A DNA stretch of 64,000 bases from Clytia hemisphaerica (lineage: Eukaryota > Cnidaria > Hydrozoa > Leptothecata > Clytiidae). The notes under the pieces were generated by a model. It made no database searches, was not told where the DNA came from, and was given only the letters and a program-made list of their open reading frames with translations. The position numbers and the translations under genes are program-made. Each line of letters starts with the position of its first letter. Positions within the stretch are counted from its first letter, which is position 1. Location: assembly GCA_902728285.1 (NCBI GenBank), contig CACVBU010000250.1:384585-448584 (forward strand), in the 5' to 3' direction. This document shows positions 61,001 to 64,000 of this stretch, in pieces.

Positions 61001-63290
61001 GAGCAAAATCATCATCACGAGAAGTAAGTTCCTGCTCAAAATGCTATTATTTTTGTTTTGATGGTTGAGGCAAAGTAGAATGAACACTATAAAATACTGT
61101 TGATCAGAATAAGTGAGGCCAAATTTTATGAGGATGGAATATGGCATCAACTTAACCACTATCAATAGAAGACAGTTTTTGGTCAAAACGTTGTTATTTC
61201 TGTTTGAATAAGCGAGGTATGATCGTAAGGATTGATCAGTTCATTTTATTATTATTCACGTTTGAATAGGCCAGTCAAGTTAGAGTAAATCTGAAGAAAG
61301 ATTTTGAGAAGATAGACAATAGTACAAAACTATTATCAAGAGAATTAAGTTCCTGGTCAAAATGTTATCATTTTTGTTTCGATGGGTGAGGCAAAATCCA
61401 GAAAGTTAGAGTTCGAATGAGTATTATTTCTACCTGGGTGGTTAAGGCGAAACAGAGAAAGTTACCTATTAATATACAATTAGTGTATTCGATGTGAAAA
61501 GAAATAACACGGGTTGGAAAATATGAGAAAATTTTCAAAAATCCATGAGAAAGTACAACTCACATAACGCCATATACTAGGGGGGGGGGGTTGGATTCAC
61601 TGACCTTTATATATCCCTGGACCAAGTTACTCAATGCCGGCCAAGCAAAATATGATGATCGGAGTTTTTTTGAATTGGTACCCGCGGAGAGAGCGCTAGA
61701 TCTAGTTTGGCTTGTACACTAATGATGTAGCGCCGTTTGTCGTTAGGCAAAGTTTCAAACACTACAATAGCTTCTTTACGGGTACCAATTCAAAAAAAAC
61801 TTCGATTAAAGATGGCGGATATAGCTTGGTCCAGGGATATATAAAGGTCAGTGGTTGGATTCCACCAGGTGGTCGGTTTTTTTGTAATAGCTCATTCAAT
61901 TTTTGATATTTTTTTCTGAAATTTTGTGACTTTCAATATTTTAAACTAATTTCCATATAAGCAAACCAAATTTGCCCAAATGATGACGTCTTCTGTCAAA
62001 AATGGCATAATAGGACAAAAAATCTTTCCAATAAATTTGTATTGACTTAAAGAATATCCATGCAAAATTTCAGCTTCTAACTTCTCTCTCTAATCAAAAG
62101 TTATGGAGCCTGGTAAAACCCCCTCTAGGGATACTATTCTCAAAAAAGGATAAATAGAGTTAATAAAAGGGACATATTTTTGACATCAAATGGGACACCA
62201 CGTAAATATCAAACGGGCTCCTCAAGGATTCCAACGGCATCACATTTATAACAATAAAACGGACCTTTTCGTTTTTATTTATTGATTCACTTTTTCATCC
62301 TACTCCCAGTCTTCACCTCAACCAACGTCACCACGTAGCAACAACCAAACAAACAATACAAACGAAGATGGTAGCAATGGTAACCAAGCAACTGGATCAA
62401 CGTCGGATAGTAATGTGTCATGGGGAACCATCATTTTTTGTGATCGTTTCCAATTACCAAGAGCTGAAGCTCCTTTTCCTGGTAAGATAATCAAGTGTGT
62501 GTAAAATTATTAAAAGCAAATAACGAAAATACAAGGAAAATTCTTCTCGACGACTGTGTCAAAAATCTTTTTGTGAAAATTTAAGATACCCTTGCATTGA
62601 AGTGATAGAGTTATTCGAATGTTCAAAATGGTTTACACTCTACCGCAGAGACCCGGGAATTTTCGGGAATTTGCTTGGTTTGATTTAGTTGTAGCCTAAA
62701 ACACCGTGCGCCTAGAGCAAATGTTCCTTGTAAATTCATTAGCAATCCCCTAAAAAGCATTGATAGGTGTATTACAACTGCATAACAAAATTTGAGCCAA
62801 GATTATTTTTGGAAACTCTGCCTTTCGCGGTAATAAATTGTCGTTCTCATTCTTCCCGTCTTGAATACTTGGTTAGTTTTATTAGTGAGATAAGATACTT
62901 TACTCACGAAGATTGTATGTATCCCTTTCCCCCATGGACCAATATTCTAGAAGAGCGCAGTTAATTACAAGTCCGTTTTTGTCTCCCATTTGTCAGAAAA
63001 GTTCAAATAGTTATTCGGTCAAGTCCACAAAGCCTTAAAATGTTCTTAACTTGTTCTAAACATTTTGGCCAGCGAAGCCTTGTGTTCTTATATAGTGTGT
63101 TCTTATAAAAAAACGTGTATTAGAAAAAATAATCTTATCTGATTTCCATTGGTACTTGTAAAGTTACAGATCAATGTCTAACCGACTTTTCACATTTTAT
63201 AGATTGGGTAGAGGGTAGACGTTGCACACTAATGGACAAAGAAAACCCTTTTACAAGTATGAAACATGGACGCCTCTATCTCACTGCTAA
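24939..63290 (+). CDS. GRAMD4: GRAMD4-like GRAM domain membrane protein (3' end beyond window)
   Basis: GRAMD4 is an ER/mitochondria-linked GRAM protein connected in mammals to E2F1-driven apoptosis. Sixteen exons join in phase: 24939-25020, 26624-26869, 40522-40648, 41874-41992, 44406-44518, 45069-45151, 45605-45630, 45949-46040, 46344-46435, 47012-47066, 47760-47881, 58972-59081, 59737-59795, 60907-61023, 62310-62481, 63203-63290 (1,703 nt). The order matches vertebrate GRAMD4: coiled coil (KLEKQDVDELAKQLEDERQQ), LSVRRLKENVARF segment, membrane pair, LSERYQLVLSIAKTVQNTLG segment, second membrane pair, YDDFMRLWHELPT, then the GRAM start (GRRCTLMDKE..HGRLYLTA). Sequence identity is modest, but length and order are close. 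The window ends on an AG acceptor for the next exon. Introns hold a nested transporter gene and a BEL/Pao element. Confidence 0.85.
25952..26489. mobile_element. TA-flanked element with GTAGGGGGCCAAGCCTGGGG ends
   Basis: About 80-bp inverted ends (GGGGCCAAGCCTGGGGTCC, GACATCTTTTTTACGACCTA) with TA on both sides. A separate MITE sits inside at 26,047-26,231. A one-ended copy of the left arm lies at 31,374. Confidence 0.8.
26047..26231. mobile_element. MITE nested in the 25,952 element
   Basis: About 48-bp near-perfect inverted arms: TGTATTACAACAACTCTCTG, ACACACAAAGAAATACAGCC and inverses. It can form a long hairpin. Short interior with TGACGTC motifs. Confidence 0.85.
26624..26869 (+). CDS. 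GRAMD4: GRAMD4 exon (Ser-rich segment and start of coiled coil)
   Basis: 246 nt, phase 1 in and out. Encodes DLTDITLTSLMKRNSQRTSS, a Ser/Thr-rich stretch, then the coiled-coil helix EVFELQLTQLQEQLVAAMVQ. The helix continues directly in the exon at 40,522 across a 13.6-kb intron. Confidence 0.85.
26939..27106. mobile_element. AGCTGGAGTTTTTACAAG MITE, copy 1
   Basis: Inverted arms (AAATTTCGGGA, GCTGGAGTTTTTACAAG) around a body containing TTTGGTTGGTCGTTAA. A second, more diverged copy lies at 40,738-40,894. Both are in GRAMD4 introns just downstream of an exon. Confidence 0.7.
27175..27415. mobile_element. degraded relative of the hAT-like MITE
   Basis: Shares GCTAGATCTA, GATGTAGCGCCGTT, CTTCTTTACC and the right end GATGGCGGATATAGCTTGGT with the complete copy at 61,598-61,853. 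The left end is lost. Confidence 0.6.
28946..29237. mobile_element. TA-flanked element with G-run interior
   Basis: CTCTTAGGTTCCAAATAAAC at the left is inverted at the right, with TA on both sides. The inside has several runs of 6-9 G (28,970-29,215), each near AATAAACGGGG. This gives a strong G-quadruplex or strand-asymmetric potential. Confidence 0.8.
29238..31076. other. intronic/intergenic sequence, no gene recognised
   Basis: AT-rich sequence inside the large GRAMD4 intron, downstream of the transporter gene's stop codon. It must hold the transporter 3' UTR. No secure poly(A) signal or exon was placed. Confidence 0.3.
31077..31345 (-). CDS. transporter exon 4 (C-terminal)
   Basis: 269 nt, acceptor ATTTTCAG, stop TGA at 31077-31079. 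Encodes the last helices (FTVFSACTLVIIIFPDLSQI, GLLIMSTIIPIMLYW, WFSILIAIIAVFFALGINYV). A partial mobile element begins 28 bp upstream of this exon in the transcript sense. Confidence 0.9.
31077..35598 (-). CDS. amino acid transporter, SLC32/36/38 (AAAP) superfamily
   Basis: Membrane carrier of the Aa_trans family (proton- or sodium-coupled amino acid transport); the exact substrate cannot be told. Four exons (34614-35598, 33840-33944, 32901-33134, 31077-31345) join in phase to 530 residues and a stop. About eleven hydrophobic helices are visible, beginning TSGLIITGNIFGTTLLVLPG (the GxGxLxLP-like first helix). A hydrophilic insert of roughly 100 residues (about 70-165) rich in Ser, Asp and Lys lies between helices 2 and 3. 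Later landmarks are STAYMTVLPNIAVIFKNT and FSACTLVIIIFPDLSQIISL. The start ATG at 35598 has a good context and is the first in frame. The whole gene lies inside a GRAMD4 intron on the other strand. The closest named SLC is uncertain. Confidence 0.85.
31372..31440. mobile_element. one-ended copy of the GTAGGGGGCCAAGCCTGGGG element
   Basis: About 70 bp nearly identical to the left arm of the 25,952 element (TAGTAGGGGGCCAAGCCTGG, TTTTACGACCTAGCAATTTT). No matching right end was found, so it is truncated or was altered after insertion. Confidence 0.65.
32232..32857. mobile_element. long-armed foldback element in transporter intron 3, TA-flanked
   Basis: Arms of about 220 bp, starting CCGGGTGACCCACGAAAAAG and inverted at the right, with TA at 32230-32231 and 32858-32859. 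The arms include CACTTTTCGGAAAGTGTAAA on one side and the inverse on the other. The right end is only 43 bp from exon 3. Confidence 0.88.
32901..33134 (-). CDS. transporter exon 3
   Basis: 234 nt, acceptor CTCTTTAG, donor GTAAGT. Encodes VIMYVAYVIMGCLPYVMLKD and LIAMFMTSHFSCSVCIVANP, two membrane helices. Phases fit. Confidence 0.92.
33256..33498. mobile_element. CACGTTTTTT-family MITE, copy in transporter intron 2
   Basis: Ends CACGTTTTTTAAGAACATCC and GTTCTTATAAAAAACGTG. TA on the left, TT on the right (TTT also duplicated). The body matches the outer parts of the 190-1422 element. Confidence 0.8.
33626..33824. mobile_element. CACGTTTTTT-family MITE, second copy, opposite orientation
   Basis: Ends CATTTTTTAATGTAAGAAC and GTTCTTATTTAAAAAACATG with TA on both sides. 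Inverted relative to the copy at 33,256. Its right end is 15 bp from transporter exon 2. Confidence 0.75.
33840..33944 (-). CDS. transporter exon 2
   Basis: 105 nt, acceptor TTTTCCAG, donor GTGAGA, phase 1 in and out. Encodes (G)TIYFSSTAYMTVLPNIAVIF and KNTRALNHTISATT, the conserved central motif of Aa_trans carriers. Confidence 0.9.
34487..34553. repeat. short hairpin, TGACGTCA-type ends
   Basis: ATGACGTCAAATTCTG and its near inverse CAGAATCTGACGTCAT are separated by about 35 bp in transporter intron 1. Probably a tiny MITE or a CRE-like palindrome. Confidence 0.45.
34614..35598 (-). CDS. transporter exon 1
   Basis: 985 nt, ATG at 35598 to donor GTAAGT. Holds helices 1-2 (FGTTLLVLPGVVSQLGIIPY), the acidic/Ser-rich insert, and helices 3-5 (MSMAAMFNIFFPWI, ISISFVVFLPFQMTGYYKNM). 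Ends in phase 1 after FIFLSTS. Confidence 0.9.
35695..35964. mobile_element. CAATATATTG-rich element upstream of the transporter
   Basis: AAGGGCTAC...CAATATATTG at the left and CAATATATTG...GTAGCCCTT at the right are inverted. Several more CAATAT motifs lie inside. It sits about 100 bp upstream of the transporter start codon, so it may overlap its promoter or 5' UTR. Confidence 0.65.
36713..36963. mobile_element. TA-flanked MITE with GTCATTATAAAAA ends
   Basis: GTCATTATAAAAAAACCCTG and CAGTGTTTTTATAATGAC plus the CTGG/CCAG extension are inverted, TA on both sides. The arms also share TTTTTGATCA and TTGCAAACTT-type stretches. Confidence 0.75.
36988..37641. mobile_element. element with ACGTTTTTTTATA ends and AAGGAAC motifs
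   Basis: The left ACACGTTTTTTTTTTATAT and the right TTATAAAAAAACGTATA resemble the CACGTTTTTT family. The inside carries repeated TAAGGAAC and GAGGCTGAAA motifs where that family has AAGAAC. Boundaries are approximate. Confidence 0.5.
37972..38140. mobile_element. CAGYTGACGCTCTCTAATTCG MITE, TA-flanked
   Basis: CAGCTGACGCTCTCTAATTC at the left and GAATTAGAGAGCGTTAACTG at the right, TA on both sides. Internal TTGAACGTCA and AACTCG blocks match the copy at 44,582. Confidence 0.85.
39082..39220 (+). CDS. GRAMD4: candidate alternative first exon of GRAMD4
   Basis: An ATG opens 46 acidic codons (MNILDFIENIAQKNVDSSES ... HEDDHDVICNQNDN) ending in phase 1 before GTAGGT. That is exactly the phase needed to splice to the 40,522 exon. 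It cannot be an internal exon with the visible upstream AG, because that frame meets a stop. It would bypass the 24,939 and 26,624 exons and give a shorter N-terminus. Inference only. Confidence 0.4.
39729..40062. mobile_element. foldback element with CACATGCGTGTGAAAA repeats, 3-bp duplication ATG
   Basis: About 110-bp arms, starting CACAGGAAAAAATCCGTGAA and inverted at the right. ATG is duplicated outside (39726-39728, 40063-40065). Each arm contains CACATGCGTGTGAAAA twice, so the motif occurs four times in alternating orientation. Confidence 0.85.
40522..40648 (+). CDS. GRAMD4: GRAMD4 exon (coiled coil)
   Basis: 127 nt, acceptor CCTTTCAG, donor GTACGT. Encodes VDVNKKLEKQDVDELAKQLE and DERQQRKTTEDRLKRLLSRK, matching the vertebrate coiled coil (RQELDRERQRRMELEQKVQ). 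Confidence 0.9.
40738..40894. mobile_element. AGCTGGAGTTTTTACAAG MITE, copy 2
   Basis: GTGGAGTTTTCACAAGCTC at the left, TTATAAAAACTCCATCTC at the right. The body matches the 26,939 copy (TTGGTCGTTAA, AAAGAACGCGT, CAAATGACCAATTA). Confidence 0.65.
41045..41230. mobile_element. degraded relative of the hAT-like MITE, second copy
   Basis: Shares CAATAGCGGTGTAAATGCAT, CGAGCGCGCTAGATCTACT and GGCTTCTTTGCGGGTACCA with the copies at 27,175 and 61,598. Ends are lost. Confidence 0.55.
41631..41753. mobile_element. small hairpin MITE
   Basis: GTCTTCTAACATTA is inverted at 41,740. A central palindrome (TTGGCTGCAAGTGACGT ... ACGTCACTTGCAACCAA) makes a second stem. Lies in the GRAMD4 intron just before the 41,874 exon. 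Confidence 0.65.
41874..41992 (+). CDS. GRAMD4: GRAMD4 exon (Ser/Glu-rich linker)
   Basis: 119 nt, acceptor CCCTTTCAG, donor GTAATT. Encodes STNSNLSLEHEYDDLSTELG and ESLSQSYERSHSTHSTATQ. Phases fit on both sides. Low-complexity linker. Confidence 0.8.
42487..43444. mobile_element. GGACCTACC-ended element with five diverged tandem units
   Basis: GGACCTACC (42487-42495) is inverted as GGTAGGTCC (43436-43444). The interior holds about five diverged units of about 150 bp. Each has an AATGCTCA/AACATG-type block followed by GATTTTT (near 42,613, 42,761, 42,916, 43,078, 43,217) and an ATTAGTTTTTTC block. A GTCC microsatellite lies at 42,520. Coding frames through it are not conserved. Confidence 0.6.
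44406..44518 (+). CDS. GRAMD4: GRAMD4 exon (acidic helical segment)
   Basis: 113 nt encoding MWLHHHRDDDLEEATLDDLI and GLVVHLMEVETKARKEM, then donor GTACTA. Phase 1 in, 0 out, as needed. The acceptor (TGTACCAAAAG) lacks a good pyrimidine tract. The place corresponds to the vertebrate LQKWFYERFGEYVEDF segment. Confidence 0.6.
44582..44723. mobile_element. CAGTTGACGCTCTCTAAT MITE, TA-flanked
   Basis: 142 bp; left CAGTTGACGCTCTCTAAT, right ATTTAGAGAGCGTCAACTG, TA on both sides. Third and shortest copy of the family, only 5 bp from the next element. Confidence 0.87.
44729..44914. mobile_element. CACCTTTTCGACCGTAG MITE, TA-flanked
   Basis: Left CACCTTTTCGACCGTAG and right CTACGGTCGAAAAGGTG are perfect inverses, TA on both sides. 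Inner CGCGCGACTACGGTCGAA resembles the ends of the 9,721 foldback. Confidence 0.87.
45069..45151 (+). CDS. GRAMD4: GRAMD4 exon (acidic segment)
   Basis: 83 nt, acceptor CTTGACAG, donor GTGGGA. Encodes IHERISDFINDEDQTTEEQE and EEQLSVR plus AG. The end lines up with vertebrate EEPLSARRLTENM, and the rest of that motif comes from the microexon that follows. Confidence 0.85.
45605..45630 (+). CDS. GRAMD4: GRAMD4 26-nt microexon
   Basis: Lies between CTTATAG and GTAAGT. With the neighbouring bases it gives RLKENVARF(S), the continuation of the conserved SxRRLxENMxRx motif. Without it the flanking exons are out of phase (2 versus 1), so both phase and conservation demand it. Confidence 0.85.
45949..46040 (+). 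CDS. GRAMD4: GRAMD4 exon (start of first membrane region)
   Basis: 92 nt, acceptor TTTTTACAG, donor GTAAGT. Encodes EAIQPIKNGYKFFDDLFSWQ and NPWFTISVFI, matching the vertebrate segment before and into the first membrane helix. Confidence 0.9.
46344..46435 (+). CDS. GRAMD4: GRAMD4 exon (membrane segment)
   Basis: 92 nt, acceptor TTTCTTTAG, donor GTAAGC. Encodes IFIYSLWLEVHIPLVLMLLI and IQLTMNYLHA, strongly hydrophobic, ending in the NYL-AR motif shared with vertebrate GRAMD4. Confidence 0.9.
46901..46925. repeat. CCACG microsatellite
   Basis: Five tandem CCACG units in a GRAMD4 intron. Confidence 0.9.
47012..47066 (+). CDS. GRAMD4: GRAMD4 exon (basic loop after membrane segment)
   Basis: 55 nt, acceptor TTATTTCAG, donor GTTAGT. 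Encodes (R)GIAQRFTKGRRVSIIPNE, matching the vertebrate ARGWRIQWSIVPE region. Phases fit. Confidence 0.88.
47096..47217. mobile_element. hairpin MITE with GCACCACT ends
   Basis: Two inverted arms of about 50 bp; the inner parts CCACCCAATACGTC and GACGTATTGGGTGG are exact. 122 bp in total, in a GRAMD4 intron. Confidence 0.75.
47760..47881 (+). CDS. GRAMD4: GRAMD4 exon (amphipathic region)
   Basis: 122 nt, acceptor CAACTCTAG, donor GTAAGT. Encodes TLSERYQLVLSIAKTVQNTL and GQLSDSLEKLQ, aligning with vertebrate VSEKFQLVLDVAQKAQNLFG..DILEKIKN. The following intron carries the retrotransposon. Confidence 0.92.
48137..49716. mobile_element. outer element with TTGCAACAGGGGGG / CCCCCCTGCTTGCAA ends
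   Basis: G-rich left end near 48,137 and C-rich right end near 49,700-49,716 are imperfect inverses. GGTACTAA and GTGGTGGTCTC blocks repeat on both sides. A younger foldback (48,599) sits inside. Confidence 0.45.
48599..49275. mobile_element. long-armed foldback element, TA-flanked, nested
   Basis: Arms of about 230 bp: AAGTCTATTCACGATAAGTG and inverse, TA on both sides. Both arms carry GAAGATGAAAATGAAGAAGA-type purine runs on opposite strands. Confidence 0.88.
49717..50218. other. GRAMD4 intron sequence left of the retrotransposon
   Basis: About 500 bp with no exon or repeat recognised. It ends at the target site duplication. Confidence 0.4.
50219..50223. repeat. target site duplication CTTGA (left)
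   Basis: Five bases CTTGA just outside the left LTR, matching 58812-58816 outside the right LTR. Five-bp duplications are usual for BEL/Pao integration. Confidence 0.92.
50224..50778 (-). repeat. 3' LTR (left) of the BEL/Pao element
   Basis: 555 bp, plus-strand ends TGTTAGGG and AAAACA. Differs from the other LTR at three bases only (near 50,251 and a two-base change near 50,291). Confidence 0.95.
51040..51545. repeat. 64-bp minisatellite in the retrotransposon 3' region
   Basis: Units spaced 64 bp contain GACTTCAAGTTCAGGGACGA then TAGTACCTTAGCAACGTAAG. The last five copies (from about 51,221) are nearly identical; the earlier ones (from about 51,040) are diverged. It lies between the pol stop and the 3' LTR. 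Confidence 0.9.
51604..54411 (-). pseudogene. BEL/Pao pol, C-terminal part (RT end, RNase H, integrase)
   Basis: 935 codons. Reverse transcriptase catalytic YMDD at residues 92-95. Pao-type RNase H with acidic residues D271, E314, D344, D390. Integrase zinc finger (H565, H569, C600, C603), then the D636, D704, E753 catalytic triad. The C-terminal region (WPLARVVSVI) is typical of BEL integrases. The frame is intact here but is separated from the upstream RT part by a frame break at 54,417-54,422. The listed start is simply the first ATG in this frame. Confidence 0.92.
54401..55219 (-). pseudogene. BEL/Pao pol, central part (post-protease and RT N-terminal half)
   Basis: Open for 272 codons in a frame different from both neighbours. 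Shows VEILIGADVPEALL and VRTLLGWTIFG after the protease, and RT landmarks NYIPHHFVLEPNKPGKIRIV and WDASARFKGTSLNDQLLKGP. It ends within a few codons of a six-base A run (minus strand), where the frame shifts into the next segment. Confidence 0.9.
55093..56691 (-). pseudogene. BEL/Pao gag C-terminal part and protease
   Basis: 532 codons, opening in frame from further upstream (the first codon here is GTG; the frame is open back to about 56,870). Gag matrix/capsid-like region, zinc knuckles (CYVCNEPHKLWRC; CYNCLSKGHSIKDC and CKECQRKHHTLLH), and an aspartic protease with the DPGSDTTLIS active site. The frame shifts near 55,110-55,132. Confidence 0.9.
56843..57322 (-). pseudogene. BEL/Pao gag N-terminal part
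   Basis: 159 codons. The likely start is the second ATG at 57271 (MSIRRSQRIAGQ). It encodes a helical, charged segment typical of BEL Gag N-termini and stops early. A 7-bp tandem duplication (GTTGGAA twice, 56857-56870) shifts the frame just before the stop, and the rest of Gag continues in another frame. Confidence 0.82.
57300..57760. repeat. degenerate GACCACGATTG repeats in the retrotransposon leader
   Basis: About a dozen diverged units of roughly 25-35 bp with GGACCACGATTG or GACTACGATTG cores between the LTR and gag. Frames crossing it on either strand are repeat artefacts. Confidence 0.7.
58257..58811 (-). repeat. 5' LTR (right) of the BEL/Pao element
   Basis: 555 bp, identical in length to the left LTR. 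On the minus strand it is the promoter LTR. The primer binding site after it could not be assigned to a tRNA by eye. Confidence 0.95.
58812..58816. repeat. target site duplication CTTGA (right)
   Basis: Matches 50219-50223. Confidence 0.92.
58972..59081 (+). CDS. GRAMD4: GRAMD4 exon (membrane segment)
   Basis: 110 nt, acceptor TTCTTCCAG, donor GTAAGA. Encodes LYRWRHTEASKKLLYSLVVL and FVLSCFVSTGALLHFI, a membrane helix corresponding to vertebrate LFMWVQPEITQKLYVALWAA. It lies just right of the BEL/Pao element. Confidence 0.92.
59737..59795 (+). CDS. GRAMD4: GRAMD4 exon (membrane segment)
   Basis: 59 nt, acceptor TTTTTTTCAG, donor GTAATC. Encodes VLTSALKLFIITPIYTRFPK, matching vertebrate GIKFFLIDFIFKRCPR. 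Phases fit. Confidence 0.9.
60109..60211. repeat. direct repeat GTCATTTGCGGCCCGCTCG
   Basis: The 19-bp sequence occurs at about 60,109 and 60,193, with GCATTGAAGCGAA/GCATGGAAGCGAA following each. It looks like a diverged duplication of about 85 bp in a GRAMD4 intron. Confidence 0.7.
60907..61023 (+). CDS. GRAMD4: GRAMD4 exon (YDDFMRLWHELPT)
   Basis: 117 nt, acceptor CCATACTAG, donor GTAAGT, phase 0 on both sides. Encodes VQRRYDDFMRLWHELPTHAE then an acidic/Ser tail, matching vertebrate LRAKYDTPYIIWRSLPTD. Confidence 0.92.
61598..61853. mobile_element. hAT-like MITE with 8-bp target duplication
   Basis: Ends CACTGACCTTTATATATCCC and GGGATATATAAAGGTCAGTG. The 8-bp flank GTTGGATT is repeated exactly (61590-61597, 61854-61861). 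Eight-bp duplications are the hallmark of hAT transposases. No transposase. Diverged relatives lie at 27,175 and 41,045. Confidence 0.88.
62310..62481 (+). CDS. GRAMD4: GRAMD4 exon (Asn/Ser-rich linker)
   Basis: 172 nt, acceptor TACTCCCAG, donor GTAAGA. Encodes an Asn/Ser/Thr-rich linker (SSPQPTSPRSNNQTNNTNED) and then WGTIIFCDRFQLPRAEAPFP, the equivalent of vertebrate FHEIFNLTENERPLAVCENG. Confidence 0.88.
63010..63116. mobile_element. truncated CACGTTTTTT-family element (right end only)
   Basis: Contains CCTTAAAATGTTCTTAACTT, CAGCGAAGCCTTGTGTTCTT and the end TTCTTATAAAAAAACGTG followed by TA. No left end upstream. 86 bp before the GRAM exon. Confidence 0.7.
63203..63290 (+). CDS. GRAMD4: GRAMD4 exon (start of GRAM domain)
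   Basis: 88 nt, acceptor TTTTATAG, donor GTAAGT. Encodes DWVEGRRCTLMDKENPFTSM and KHGRLYLTA, the first strands of a GRAM domain. The next exon starts just after the window, at the acceptor TTTCAG that ends at base 64,000. Confidence 0.92.
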
Positions 63291-63393
63291 GTAAGTAGTC
63301 TGGATCCATTCAGTGATATAAATGTTATAATAATATGGATAACTGTTACGAGATAATGTGAGTTTCATAATAACGCCCTTAAAGGAAACTTAA

Positions 63394-63893
63394 CTAAAGT
63401 CTATCCAGATATAATTGGCAGTGGAAACAAGAATGCCTGTAACTTTTGATAGTGAAATATATTGTGAAAAATTTGTTTGCTTGTTTTAGAGAATCAAAAT
63501 CGCTATATTTGAATGTATTTATGGCTGAAAATTTCGCGATTTTTAGCGGTTAAATTTGCGATTGTAAAGAGGTTAAGCTTTTTTTCTACTTATGCTACAG
63601 CGTTTATTTTTACACCAGTGGTAGTTAAACCTTAGGTTAAGAAGGTTGTCAAATTTCAAGACAAACGGAAAAGTCCTTCGGAAGATATGGGACCCGAAAT
63701 ATCCCTTGCTAGCACTTTTCTGTGAAGCATCAAATCTCCAAATTTTCAATAAAAACGGGGCTAGTGATGATAAAACAGTTTTTCAATCATAACATGATTC
63801 TCTAAAACAAGCAAAAAAAGATTTTCGCAATATATTTGAGTATCAAAAGCATTCTTGTTCCCACGCTGCCAATTATATCTGGATACACTTTAG
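63394..63893. mobile_element. foldback element near the right edge
   Basis: CTAAAGTCTATCCAGATATA and its near inverse TATATCTGGATACACTTTAG, arms about 120 bp (TTGTTTTAGAGAATCA and inverse inside). Lies in the GRAMD4 intron before the exon that starts at base 64,001. Confidence 0.78.
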
Positions 63894-64000
63894 GTAAATT
63901 GATCACCAAAACTCAGAGATTGTCTACAGACAAGAATATCATAGAAAATCAATACCAAATGACATGGTTAAGCAACAATTTATCTTTTTTTCTATTTCAG

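Noticed and set aside
1..64000. tRNA, rRNA and snRNA genes
   Set aside because: No B-box-like GGTTCRANNCC with a foldable cloverleaf and no conserved rRNA or snRNA blocks were seen by eye. A tRNAscan-SE or Infernal run would settle this.

Overview
This window is AT-rich animal nuclear DNA. It carries multi-exon genes with GT-AG introns, chromatin and membrane genes known from metazoans, a BEL/Pao LTR retrotransposon, and a very dense population of short inverted-repeat elements. No vertebrate-specific signal was seen. A non-vertebrate metazoan is the safe reading, and the phylum cannot be fixed from this sequence alone.

Three host genes are supported. (1) 1-7,468, minus strand: a BRPF1-type gene (bromodomain-PHD finger scaffold of MOZ/MORF histone acetyltransferase complexes). 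Nine coding exons join in frame to 1,190 codons: C2H2 finger, EPL1-like region, PHD-knuckle-PHD, bromodomain and the first residues of the PWWP domain. The rest of PWWP lies beyond the left edge. (2) 24,939-64,000, plus strand: a GRAMD4-like gene (coiled coil, paired membrane segments, start of the GRAM domain). Sixteen phase-compatible exons are placed, including a 26-nt microexon. The window ends exactly at an AG acceptor, so the gene continues to the right. A possible upstream first exon (15,085) and a possible alternative first exon (39,082) are flagged. (3) 31,077-35,598, minus strand: a four-exon, 530-residue amino acid transporter of the SLC32/36/38 (AAAP) superfamily, lying wholly inside a 13.6-kb GRAMD4 intron on the opposite strand.

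BRPF1 and GRAMD4 are divergent. The roughly 17 kb between their secure 5' exons has no recognisable host coding exon other than the weak candidate at 15,085, and is largely nested inverted-repeat elements. Another GRAMD4 intron (47,882-58,971) is stretched to 11 kb by the BEL/Pao element (50,224-58,811, antisense). That element has two 555-bp LTRs differing at 3 positions and a 5-bp target duplication CTTGA. It appears recent, yet its gag-pol reading frame is broken in three places.

The rest is mostly non-autonomous DNA transposon material: at least a dozen long-armed foldback elements or MITEs flanked by TA (Tc1/mariner-like integration), one hAT-like MITE with an 8-bp duplication, several with 3-bp duplications, and many nested insertions. 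One element (19,535-20,284) can be compared with an apparent empty site elsewhere in the window (13,303-13,322), which directly supports TA target duplication. Nothing seen here amounts to a new multi-gene system. The most unusual signals are the nested transporter gene, the microexon, the candidate alternative GRAMD4 promoter/exon and the layered inverted-repeat elements.
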